The notes under the pieces were generated by a model. It was given only the letters and a program-made list of their open reading frames with translations. It did no database searches and had not been told where the DNA came from. A stretch of 64,000 bases of DNA from Chrysogorgia sp. JL179-B06 (taxonomy: Eukaryota; Cnidaria; Anthozoa; Scleralcyonacea; Chrysogorgiidae). The stretch is taken from assembly GCA_035772405.1 (NCBI GenBank), contig JAYKKM010000193.1, forward strand, positions 4,566,001 to 4,630,000, in the 5' to 3' direction. Positions within the stretch are counted from its first letter, which is position 1. Each line of letters opens with the position of its first letter. The position numbers were made by a program, and so were the translations under genes. Below are positions 22,683-33,345 of this stretch, piece after piece.

Positions 22683-23101
22683 TATCATCCTTGCCACGTA
22701 TGTCAATCAGCTAATCATTTCATTATTAATTAACCCTGATTTCCCCCGGGACTATTCAAAAGCCGCCGCCAGCTTTTGAAAATGCTCTTTTGTTCTTGGC
22801 AGGTTTCTTCGTCAGATAAAACCCTCAAAAGGACAAAGGTAACAGATGTCATCGTGTTTTAAGCAAAATTATATGTTGTTCCTTAGGCCATGACCGCACT
22901 TTTGTATAAACAATGGGACTGACAAGTCCATTTTTTTTTGTGAATTCAGCTTGTTTGCAAATATTAAAGATTTGAACTATAATATAAGGATAATGAGCGA
23001 AATCAAGCATTTTCATTCATTTCTTCTACGCTTCTGCTTACAGACAGACAAACAGACAAACAGAGGTAAAAATATAACCTCCTGGCGGAGGTAATAACGA
23101 G
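22683..23101. other. Non-coding
   Basis: Nothing recognisable apart from an (ACAGACAA)n-like tract near 23040. Confidence 0.4.
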
Positions 23102-24480
23102 TCACACGATTTACCAGATCATCTTGATATTTTTAATGAATTCTCAATTCCTGATTTTGGTTTACCTAAACAGTCAAGGGACTCAAAATTGCTTCTCTTA
23201 ATATTGCAAGCCTTTTTAAATACATCGATGTAATTCGTTTAAATTTGCTAAATGCTAATTTGGATATCCTTGTAATAAATGTAATCGTCTTGATCAAACT
23301 ACTGTATAAGCGATAATATTATCGCTATTCCTAATTATTCGATAATAAGACGAGATTGAACTAGAAATGGTCATGGTGGAGTAGCGATGTTTATTCGAGA
23401 TACTATCGATTTTCACTCAAAGATGATCTTATCGATGATTCTTTTGAGTTTTTCTGTATATTGAAATTAATAAACCCAAAATCAAACCTTTTCTAGTATC
23501 ATCCTGGTATAGACCACCTGATGCTTCTGTTGAATTATTTGAGAGATTCCAGGTTATATTGGAAAAAATTGATGCACTAAACATTCAGTGCCTTTTAAGG
23601 ATTTTTCCCTGGGGGGCAAAATGTAATAAATGGAACCCACACACGCCACAAGGCGCGTCATCCTAGGGGGGTCCGGAGACATGCCCCCCAGAAATGTTTT
23701 GAATTATAAGCTCCCGCAAATGACATTTCTGACATTCTGAGAGCAGTTTTGAGAGAAATCCAACAATTTTCTAAACTTTTAGGTGAATTTAACTTTTTTA
23801 GAAGAACTTCACTAACAGTCAATCAAAAAAATGTTGCACATGGCCTTGACAGACGTCTGTTTTTCTTTTTTAAAAAGGATACAACAGCAGGCCTTGGGTC
23901 ATATGCAGCAGTTGGGACACCATTCCAAAACACTTCTTTCAACTGTCAACTGTCTGGTGAAATTACCACTGAAGTCACTGAACAGTCTCAAAAAAGGCTT
24001 AACAAGCATTTTTTCCAGGGGCAAAAATGTGGTCACTGGGGGGCAAAGTTGATTACTGGGGGGGGGGGGGGGGAATTGCCCCCCCCAGATATATAGTTAA
24101 AAAGGCACTGAAACATTGAATCTAATATAATTGGAGATTTTAATTGCAACTGGAAAACAGATCCAGTTGATAATTGTACAAATCATTTGATTGAACTCTG
24201 TGATTTCTATCAATATGCTCAGCTTATTTTGGATCCAACACGTATAACTTCATCAACATCTACTCTAATCGGTCTCTTTCTTACTAACGCACCGGAAAAT
24301 TTCTTGTCATTGGGTGTGTTCCATGTTGGCAGAATTATTCGAAGTCGACAGTATAAACACTTCAACATTGATTATTTCTTAAGAGATATGAAGTTAATGA
24401 TCCTGTTGATGCATGGAAAAATTGGAAGAAACTTTTTCAGCTCATTGCTAACAACCATGCACACATATTCACCATGATAT
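23102..24480 (+). pseudogene. LINE endonuclease domain fragment (APE type), split by a MITE
   Basis: Frames in order give LNIASLFKYIDVIRLNLLNANLDILVIN, a degraded segment around DQT and RDRN.GG, then KPFLVSSWYRPPDASVELFERFQ and KIDALNI up to 23585. After the insertion at 23586-24110 it resumes ESNIIGDFNCNWKTD (the GDFN motif) and LIELCDFYQYAQLILDPTRITSSTSTLI. A final segment around YKHFN..YF and VDAWKNWKKLF is frameshifted. These are the hallmarks of the N-terminal apurinic-type endonuclease of CR1-like LINEs. The RT is absent. Confidence 0.75.
23586..24110. mobile_element. hAT-like MITE inside the LINE
   Basis: TIRs CAGTGCCTTTT (23586-23596) and AAAAGGCACTG (24100-24110) are flanked by AAACATT (23579-23585 and 24111-24117), a 7-bp exact repeat, or 8 bp with one mismatch. 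The interior has G-rich blocks (CTGGGGGGCAAA near 23630 and a long G run at 24059-24073). Removing it with one repeat copy joins DALNI to ESNIIGDFN in frame. Confidence 0.78.
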
Positions 24481-25708
24481 AAGAAAAATTTATATAATTT
24501 AGTTAACTATCACAATCTAAACCCAAATTACAAAATAGACAAGATTTTATACCTTCACCCATAGCTATACTTTACATAACCGAATATTAACCTAGTCTAA
24601 TTAAAACAAGACGCCCGCTAAATTCTCCACTGAAATGTTAAACATTGCCAAACTGAACCCATCGCACAGTGTTTTCCAACGACTTTGATTCACATGGAGG
24701 TGAGTTGGCTCAGTATCTGAGAAGCCATTACTGAGAAGTCTGGCCTGCTAAATGAGCCATCCTGTTTGCTTACCTAATTTAGTTCTAGCCAACTGGGTCA
24801 GCTTGGAAGCAAGTCAGCCTGTGCTCATGTAATAACAATTCATCTGTCCAGTCCGGCAAACTTGTTCAGTTTGAATAAGCAATCTTTTTCTCAGTGTATA
24901 AGGCATAGCAGTAAATCAAACCATTTAGCATTTTAGCTGGCAGTAGCAAGGTGTCATAACCTAAACAGCTTAAAGAAATTTCTTCATGAAGTCAACATTT
25001 TGAGCCAGTACCAGAGTACTAGTCCAGTGGGCCAACTTGCTTCATGTAATATCAAAACAGAGTCCAGACCGTCACTGGTGAACTAGCGTTGGTATATGGG
25101 TGTCAGCGATTTAATATATACTGTGTGTTCATTTGTAAGCATTTGTGTATAATAATATGAACAATCGATACAAACTTACTGATAACCCAGAACATTTTGG
25201 AGCCCCATTTAAGCTTACAGGTAAAATATCAAGTGAAACAGGGTAATATTCAATGGCAACATTGCAACTTTATAGTACTTGGTATATATGAAACAAACTG
25301 TACAGTAGCATCGACTTTATTTTGTATAACATAACAATAAACAATACAGGCAACAAAGCTTATAAAAATATTACAGTTATCTCAGAACAGTTAACATATT
25401 TCCATACAGCATTCACATGTTGAGTCTCATATTAAATTCTTAAACATTTAGTAGACAAAAAGCGCATGGAAACAGATAATTTGATCGAGTACAGGTTCTC
25501 GAAATCGCAGACCAACCCGTTTCGAAAGCGATCGGGATTGTGAGCGTATATAAGATCAAGATACTTGCCAGCCACATCAAAGATTTTCAGTGAAAAACAC
25601 TCGAAGAAAGCTAAGGTGATCAGACATTCAGTTGAGTATTAAAATCACAATGGCGCATGAATATATGCAGTGTTTTCAGTTTCGCAAAGGTGAAAAGCCT
25701 GGGTGCAT
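24481..25708. other. Non-coding, AT-rich
   Basis: 24600-24620 (AAACAAGACGCCCGCTAA) is the reverse complement of a block at 36765-36783. Otherwise nothing is assignable. Confidence 0.4.
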
Positions 25709-26260
25709 GCCATAGAAATAGGCAATGCTAAACTAACAAATGCCATAGAAATAGGCAATACTAAACTAACAAATGCCATAGAAATAGGCAATACTAAACT
25801 AACAAATGCCATAGAAATAGGCAATACTAAACTAACAAATGCCATAGAAATAGGCAATACTAAACTAACAAATGCCATAGAAATAGGCAATACTAAACTA
25901 ACAAATGCCATAGAAATAGGCAATACTAAACTAACAAATGCCATAGAAATAGGCAATACTAAACTAACAAATGCCATAGAAATAGGCAATACTAAACTAA
26001 CAAATGCCATAGAAATAGGCAATACTAAACTAACAAATGCCATAGAAATAGGCAATACTAAACTAACAAATGCCATAGAAATAGGCAATACTAAACTAAC
26101 AAATGCCATAGAAATAGGCAATACTAAACTAACAAATGCCATAGAAATAGGCAATACTAAACTAATAAATGCCATAGAAATAGGCAATACTAAACTAACA
26201 AATGCCATAGAAATAGGCAATACTAAACTAACAAATGCGATAGAAATAGGCAATACTAAA
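25709..26260. repeat. 33-bp minisatellite, about 16.7 copies
   Basis: The unit starts GCCATAGAAATAGGCAATAC and repeats with only three variant positions that I can see: a G in the first unit, a T near 26165 and a G in the last unit. As 33 is a multiple of three, the plus frame reads an 11-residue AIEIGNTKLTN repeat and the minus strand reads SMAFVSLVLPI, both open for nearly 200 codons. The homogeneity suggests recent expansion. I see no promoter or splice context for a gene. Confidence 0.95.
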
Positions 26261-26289
26261 CATCATCTGTTCTATTAAGTCCCAAAGGA

Positions 26290-29200
26290 AAAAGCGTTTT
26301 TAACCGGCGTATCCAAAAGAGTTCCCTCCAAGTGGGATCATTAGCGTCGGTCTTGTCCATAAAAGTAATATTCGTTTAACAATCCATTATGACCCTCTAA
26401 ACGGTTTGACATATTGTATACCACATATCTTGCAGGTCAGCAAATAGACAATACACTGACTATCACAACAAAGGTCATGATTAATCTTGTATTTCTTTTT
26501 ATCAACAAAACCCTCAAAGGTACTTGTTTCACAGACATTGAGACAGGTCTTACAAGCTATTTTTCCGCACTTAGACGAACCCCTTTCTCGTTCTTTATGT
26601 GATATACTTTAGTCCTCACCAAACGATTACTTAAATTATAGCCCGACCGGAAACACACAAATGGTGCTGGTGTAAATACCTTTTCACCTCCTCATCTGCA
26701 TAAAGTCACATAAAATGTTTATGCAACAGACTAGTTAAACCATTGAGATGGGGATGAAAAGTAACAACCTGTAGTACTCCACACATCATCTGTTCCTTTG
26801 TTACAAAAAGCTCCACCCTGGGTATATGTTTAACTCTATTAAGCTGATTAGAAATACGTTTCTCAGGGTAACCTCTTTGCAAAAACCAATCATGCATGGC
26901 TCGCATGTGCATATCAGCCTCCCGAGAACATAAACGCCTAACCCGCAATCCCTGACTGTACACAATATATTTCTTGATGTGATATGGATGTGCAGAATTA
27001 AACTCCAAAAATTGATGACAATCAGTAGGTTTAGTAAATAAATCAGTAATAAAAGCACCATCCTACAATCTAATTGTGACGCAAGAAAATTGACGGACGA
27101 ACGTAAATATTCATGGTAAAAATTAAGGCCAGAGTGGAAACCATTCAACCGATCTAAGAAGGAAAGCAACTCACTTTCGGTACCGGTCCAAACAAAAAAA
27201 TATATCATCAATATATCAGCTCCCGGGATAGCACCATCTCTAAGCCGCTTAATTAACCATCGCATTGATAAGAGCTATTTCCCAGCGATATGGAAGAAAG
27301 CCAAAATAACTCAGATATTTAAAGGTCAGGGGGATAAAGAAGAAATGAATAATTATAGACCTATTTCGGTACTGCCATTATTGTCCAGAATATTCGAAAA
27401 ACATATTCACGACTCTCTTTACACCTACTTAAAGGACACTGATCAACTTTATAAATTACAATCTGGCTTCAGAAAGTCCCATTCAACCGAGTTAGCCCTT
27501 ATCCGTCTTATTGACCAACTTCTTTTTAATCTGGACAAAAATCACCTCAATGGTCTTATCTTTATTGACTATAAAAAAGCATTTGATTTAATAGACCATG
27601 GGGGGATTCTTGTCCACAAATCAAAGGAATATGGTCTTGGCACCAATGAACTTGCACTACTTACAAGCTATCTACAGATCGTCACCAATTCGTAGAAATC
27701 GAGGGTTATCTGTCAGAATCTAAACCAATTACTTACGGAGTTCCGCAAGGCTCAATTCTTGGCCCGCTGTTCTTCATTATGTTTATAAATTACTTGCCTC
27801 ATACCATTCAGAAATCTATAATTGACATATATGCAGATGATACTACACTGAGTGCATCAGCGGATCTGAAACAGTCACCGTCCCTGATTGAGGAAAACCT
27901 TCAAGCTGACTTAAATGAAGTTGTAAAATGGATCCTTGACAACAAAATGATTCTTAATGCAACTAAGACCAAATCAATGCTTGTTACTGGTAAGAGGCTC
28001 GCTAGTAAGATTGTCAATACTGAACTGAATATAAAGATGGATGGAGCAAGGCTTGATCAAGTATCTTCATACAAACTCCTTGGTATAACGATTGATAGTA
28101 AACTGTCTTTTGATGAACATGTTGAAAACATCTGCAAGAATCGGAGTTTTAATAAAGTTACGACGGTATCTCCCAATTGAAGAACGCAAACTATTTTATA
28201 ATTCAATGATTAAACCAATTATGCCATACAGCTCCATGGTTTGGAGCACTTGTTCCCAGGAAAACTTAACCAGAGTATTTCGAATGCAAAAACGGGCGGC
28301 CCGTGTAATCTTGTCTGCAGATACATGGTAAAGAAGTTCAATCATGTTCCAGAAACTAAACTGGCTGCCTCTGCGAGATGAAATTAACGTATTAAAATGC
28401 ATGCTGATTTTCAATAGAAAAATTGGTGAATGTCCTGAATATATGAAAAAAAGGTATTCAAACTCCAACCTGATTTGCCCACGATATATCCGTGAATCGG
28501 ATGGCGGTAAACCTTCCAAGTCCAAGGATCAAGACTCTGGAATAGCATCCCAATTGTTATTCGAAAGAAAAACTCTGTAAATTCTTTTAGATTTGCTCTT
28601 AGAAAACATTTTATGACAATTAATTAATTTAATAATTTAAAAAATATTTTAACTTTTATTTTATTTTCTATTTTTGTTTTCTTTATGTTTCGTATATTCT
28701 ACTGTTTATATTTATCAACTCTATACTGTTTTATCTATTTATATATTGTAATTTGGAGGACCACGAGTTTTTCAGTTTCTACTGTTAAGTGTTATATCCT
28801 CACTAAATAAAGTTGTCTATCTATCTATCTGATGTAGCGCAGCCAAATCCACGGCTTAAGAGTCTCATTTTCAAGAAATTCTGTTTCCACGCTGTCCATA
28901 AATATACATGCACGCATATGGGGGCGCGAATATAGTTCCGATGGCCGTACCGGAAATTTGTGTTTAATGATACCACCAAATTCAAAACAATTGTTTTTCA
29001 AAACAAACTCAGCCGTCGAAACTAAATCCTCTGTAGGAATAGACTTTTCTTCTCTTTCTTCCAGTTTCTTAGATAAAGACTCCAAACCAGCACCGCTTGT
29101 GGAATACTGGGGTAAAGACCTACAACATTGGCTATAACAAGAATAGCATTTTCTGGCACACACCCCAGGTTCCGAATACTCTCTAAAAATGACCCGTGTC

Positions 29201-29441
29201 CTTAACATATAGGATTTACCTTTCCACATAACTGAACGAGCTGTTTTCTTAAAATCATGCAAAAAGTATTTCATTTCTTTCTCCGTAATGCATTTCTGCC
29301 TAAAAAGTTTCTTAAAAAGGTTATTGCTTCGACACAGGTCCGTCAGCTCTTTCTCTCCAAAACTAGATACCATTTTGCAAACATTAGAGTCCCGGAGTTG
29401 CCTATAGCCCTCTGCCAATTAATAATCCTCCCTGCCCCAAA

Positions 29442-29443
<2 letters not shown>
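26290..29443 (-). pseudogene. Penelope-like element: RT plus GIY-YIG, split by a LINE
   Basis: Minus strand. 29418-28831 holds the first half of the RT (KELTDLCRSNNLFKKL... and later HMRACIFMDSVETEFLENE then PWIWLRYI). The element resumes at 27209 with DDIFF (a frameshift from one extra T in a T run), TESELLSFLDRLNGFH, YIVYSQGLRVRRLCSREADM and WFLQRGYPEKRI at 26940-26860. 26470-26395 carries CIVYLLTCKICGIQYV, the GIY-YIG nuclease motif with its Cys pair. The order RT then GIY-YIG is that of endonuclease-positive Penelope-like elements. Several frameshifts and the LINE insertion inactivate it. The 5' end abuts a TA microsatellite; the 33-bp minisatellite lies just beyond the 3' end. Confidence 0.85.
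27210..28830 (+). pseudogene. 5'-truncated LINE inserted in the Penelope element
   Basis: It begins within the RT (NISAPGIAPSLSRLINHRIDK), followed by NNYRPISVLPLLSRIFEKH, the palm motif GLIFIDYKKAFDLIDH, then after a frameshift near 27690 GVPQGSILGPLFF and the intact catalytic YADDTT near 27835. The C-terminal HVENICK, FYNSMIKPIMPYSSMVWS and MQKRAARVIL blocks extend to about 28580 with further shifts. A 3' UTR ends in AATAAAG and a (CTAT)n tail at 28813-28830. This is a CR1/Jockey-type non-LTR element with no endonuclease domain. I see no clear target duplication. Confidence 0.85.

Positions 29444-29503
<60 letters not shown>
29444..29503. repeat. (TA)n microsatellite
   Basis: TA run at the 5' edge of the Penelope ORF. 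Confidence 0.95.
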
Positions 29504-29507
<4 letters not shown>

Positions 29508-29566
29508 CTGGTGAATTGAGTTTATACTGTCGTTAGAGTGCTCAATGCATTAATTTGCAGAGCGTA

Positions 29567-29735
29567 ATAAATTGTAGATAAATCAAAGACAAGACATCAC
29601 TTTGCTGTTACTCCGAGTTTCACGCTTACGCGATCGTCAGACAGACTTTAATGAAGTCTGTCTGACGATCGCGTAAGCGTGAAACTCGGAGTAACAGCAA
29701 AGTGATGTCTTGTCTTTGATTTATCTACAATTTAT
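29567..29735. repeat. 169-bp palindrome containing hammerhead-like motifs
   Basis: 82-bp arms (29567-29648 and 29654-29735) flank a 5-bp spacer. Each arm holds, on its own strand, CTGACGA (29662-29668 on plus), a short CGC/GCG stem, then GAAAC and a small self-complementary CTC/GAG element followed by TA. Flanking CTGT and ACAG could form stem I. The order fits a type I hammerhead ribozyme, but the base pair closing stem II is T-T and the stem III loop is very short, so activity is uncertain. Penelope-like elements are known to carry hammerheads in their terminal repeats. Confidence 0.6.
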
Positions 29736-29747
29736 ATATATATACTG

Positions 29748-29924
<177 letters not shown>

Positions 29925-30705
29925 CAACCCTAAGTTTGTATATGCGCTCGTATATATGCGCTCGTATATATATGCGCGGATTGAGAATCACTGGGAACAC
30001 TCTGTTGTTGTTATATCTATATATACAGGATTTATTCCTTTAAAATTCACAGTAATCGTTTGGCACATCTACATGCATGCAAATATTTGCTACTCTGAAA
30101 AAGAAAACATAACTTAATAACATACAGTATATTCGATAATTTTACAAACAACTACAGTATCTCCTATTGACACGTATCTAGCTTTATTTACTAATTTAAC
30201 TACTATAGTATTCTAAGCTTATACTATGCTACATGAAATAGGAAGATGCATACATTTCTATACATTCTTATATATTTTATACTAGAACTATAGACTCACT
30301 TTAGACTCTAAATCGTTTTATATACATTTTTTTATACATCCTTATATATTTCATACTAGAACTATAGATTCACGACCCCATCAGCGTCAGCTGCAGTGTT
30401 GTAATTATCGTGATTAAATAAATTATATTATTATTATTATTATTATTATGCACAAGCAATACTTTAAGAACAAGATGTACACGTGCACATGTCAAGATGT
30501 CCTCACCGGCAGCTCGATTGCATTGAAAAATGGTGCCGTTTTATCTATTGCACACCTCGAAAAACACCTTACAGCAGTCACCTTGTGGGATTTTGAATAT
30601 TTATGACACGAGTCATATGTTAAAAATATAGTATGTATAGGTCCATGTTAGCAGTAACATTTCCACTTCAAATGACCGACAAAATTAACAACACCATCCA
30701 CGTGT
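29925..30705. other. Non-coding, AT-rich
   Basis: Two similar blocks near 30225-30300 and 30320-30370 share ATACATTCTTATATATTTTATACTAGAACTATAGA-type sequence, a local duplication. A (TTA)n run lies near 30430. No gene is seen. Confidence 0.4.
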
Positions 30706-30975
30706 ATCACTGGACGAAAAAACGGATTTACATTGGTGGCAAATTTATAGCAAATGTATGGCAAATGCCACATTTGATCACGTTTGCTCACATTTGCTCA
30801 ACAGCAAATTTCACATTTGTTTCGTATTTTCCCAGTGTAGCAAACGTGGTAAATGCCACATTTTCGCATGCTTTGCTTCGTTGAGCAAAACTATTGTGTT
30901 TTACACATTTGATAGTGTTTATCATATGCAGCAAATTTGATGTAAATTTATCATTTTGCTGCAAGTTTGGCTATA
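30706..30975. repeat. AAATTTGC/GCAAATGT-rich repeat
   Basis: It begins CACTGGACGAAAAAACGGATTTAC at 30710. The reverse complement of this end occurs at 45199-45228 (GTAAATCAGTTTTTTCGTCCAGTG). The interior is crowded with GCAAAT and ATTTGC words. The two loci look like members of one inverted-repeat family. Confidence 0.6.
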
Positions 30976-31511
30976 TGGCAAATGTGTTCAAATAACTAAA
31001 ATTGCTTGACTTTGCTGTGGTAGTAAATGTGTTCAAATAACTGAAATTGCTTGGCTTTGCTGTGGTAGTAAATATGTTTAAATAACCAAAATTGATTGAC
31101 TTTCCTGGGTAGTAAATGTGTTCAAATAACTGAAATTGCTTGACTTTGCTGGGGTAGTAAATATGTTCAATTAACCAAAATTGTTTGATTTTGCTGGGAT
31201 AGTAAATGTGTTCAAATAACTGAAATTGCTTGGCTTTGCTGTGGTAGTAAATATGTTTAAATAACCAAAATTGATTGACTTTCCTGGGTAGTAAATATGT
31301 TCAAATAACTGAAATTACTTGACTTTGCTGGGATAGTAAATCTGTTCAAATAACCAAAATTGCTTGACTTTGCTAGGGTAGTATATGTGTCCAAATAGCT
31401 GAAATTGATTGACTTTGCTCGGGTAGAAAATGTGTTTCACATTTTTCTACCCGAGCAAAGTCAATCAATTTCAGCTATTTGAACACATATACTACCCTAG
31501 CAAAGTCAAGC
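30976..31511. repeat. 45-bp tandem array ending in an inverted copy
   Basis: Units such as TAGTAAATGTGTTCAAATAAC followed by TGAAATTGCTTGACTTTGCTG repeat every 45 bp from about 30976 to 31430. The last 73 bp (31362-31434) are followed immediately by a reverse-complement copy (31438-31511), forming a hairpin with almost no loop. Confidence 0.85.
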
Positions 31512-32787
31512 TACATCTGCACAATCTTGTCCCCAGTCCTGCTTAGCAATCTAAGCGATATTGCCAGCAAATGGACAAAATGTGTTTTGAATCGAGATGA
31601 TATCAGCCACAGAACCTAGGCACAAGATTGTGCAGAAGTAGGTCTGCACATGGACTGGACAGAAGTAAAGACATACAACCGATTAGGGTGATGCCTCCCC
31701 CAAACGACATCAATTGAAAAGTATTATATTTATATTTTATAACATGTAATAACCAAAATATTACTGTAAACACTGACATTATAACTACTGACGACACATG
31801 GACGATCGTCAAGCTCGTATCCTTAGAAAATGATTCTGAGTCCCAAGCTCTCACACATTCACTACATCAGTGTATATATTAACACATTATAGCAGTCATA
31901 ATATAGTGTACACGTACACTACTGCAGTGGAATTAATATATACAGTATCATAGTTAGGGGTTAGTTTGCTATAAATACTGTACATCCCCAAAACAAAATA
32001 CAACCATCAAAATGAGGCTCCGTTAAACAAATAGGCGCCATTTACATGAGACCAGCAGCACAAATTCAAACTGAGGCAAATTCCAACGATGAAAGAACAT
32101 AAATTTACTAGGTTCACGATGTCGGATGCAACAACTGATATTCTTCAGGAGCAAGGTGGTCTGATTACTGCACTCCTTGCAGTTTTCTTATGCTTTATCT
32201 TCATATCCAGTTATACATGTATTATCACATTGTTCAATGCCTGAATCTTCCATGTCAGAGGCTTAATACTGTAGCTCCTTTCCATAGGACTAATGCTCAT
32301 TATCAGAGGCAGCGTCATCTTGTTATGGACTCATGGAGTGCTCTGAGGACATATTACACAGTCATATATTTCATATATAATAATGCCTTATAGTTATAGT
32401 CTTCTGCAACGGTAGCGGACCTTGACAAGACAGCATTTCCATTGACCTTTTTCTGTAAAAAGCAGAAAACTTATTAATGTCACAACTTTGGGCACGGTTG
32501 TATAAAAACCTAGTTAACTTTAACTATAGTTAGCGTCAAATCACGTCCGCAGATGCTGTGTTTTTCTTTTTTCTTGCCCCAACAGCTTTGATAAACCCTT
32601 GGCCGGTTGTTTTTGATTGTATAAAACAAATAGATTCCTTTTTTGTTGTCTGTTCAGTTATAGATACACAGAGAACATCAGAACATGGTAAGAACATGAG
32701 TGACCCACTCAATTCGTGGGCCATTTTTTTGTTCCTACCACGTTCTGACATCATCTGTATAATAAATATATATGTATAATATATATA
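31512..32787. other. Non-coding
   Basis: A 20-bp inverted pair, 31511-31530 (CTACATCTGCACAATCTTGT) and 31621-31640, could form a stem. No supported gene follows. Confidence 0.4.
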
Positions 32788-32852
32788 CCCGGTCACAAGT
32801 TCTGCATATATATTGCGCTGGTGATGCCGGGATAAGATTCTGGGTATATTAC
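32788..32852 (-). mobile_element. SINE family B end fragment
   Basis: GGTCACAAGTTCTGCATATATAT and ATGCCGGGATAAGATTCTGGG match the end of the family B SINEs at 10025-10080 and 14370-14440. The tRNA head is missing. Confidence 0.6.
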
Positions 32853-32859
32853 AAGTAAT

Positions 32860-32863
<4 letters not shown>

Positions 32864-32897
<34 letters not shown>
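32864..32897. repeat. (TA)n microsatellite
   Basis: Short TA run upstream of the hammerhead motif. Confidence 0.95.
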
Positions 32898-32900
<3 letters not shown>

Positions 32901-32987
32901 AGCGCTCTGGCATGGTCTTGATGTCCCACATTTTGTGTGTATCAAGGGTGACTGTAAATAGCAGTCATCTCCATCCTGCTCATCAGC

Positions 32988-33157
<170 letters not shown>

Positions 33158-33204
33158 GAAATAGAAAACATTTTCCGTGTTTACATACAGTTATATAAAC
33201 ACGA

Positions 33205-33290
33205 GTGGAAGTTTGGGAGAACGAGAAATGATAGTGGGAACACGAGCCCGCGAAATCCACGCGATTTCGAGTTCTCCCAAACTTCCACGA
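33205..33290. repeat. Foldback element fragment
   Basis: GTGGAAGTTTGGGAGAAC and its complement (near 33271-33289) bracket a GC-rich loop (GGGAACACGAGCCCGCGAAAT). It resembles the loop of the MITE at 14951-15142. It lies just upstream of the truncated helicase ORF. Confidence 0.6.
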
Positions 33291-33345
33291 AGGTCCTTAT
33301 TATGTATGTTCTGTTTGCAACCGACTACTGTACAGAAAATCAGTC

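Noticed and set aside
24058..24087. G-run/C-run as a possible G-quadruplex regulator
   Set aside because: It lies inside a MITE and is more simply part of that element; no gene nearby.
25645..26278. Long repeat-protein genes on both strands
   Set aside because: Minisatellite translation; no splice sites, promoter or unique termini.
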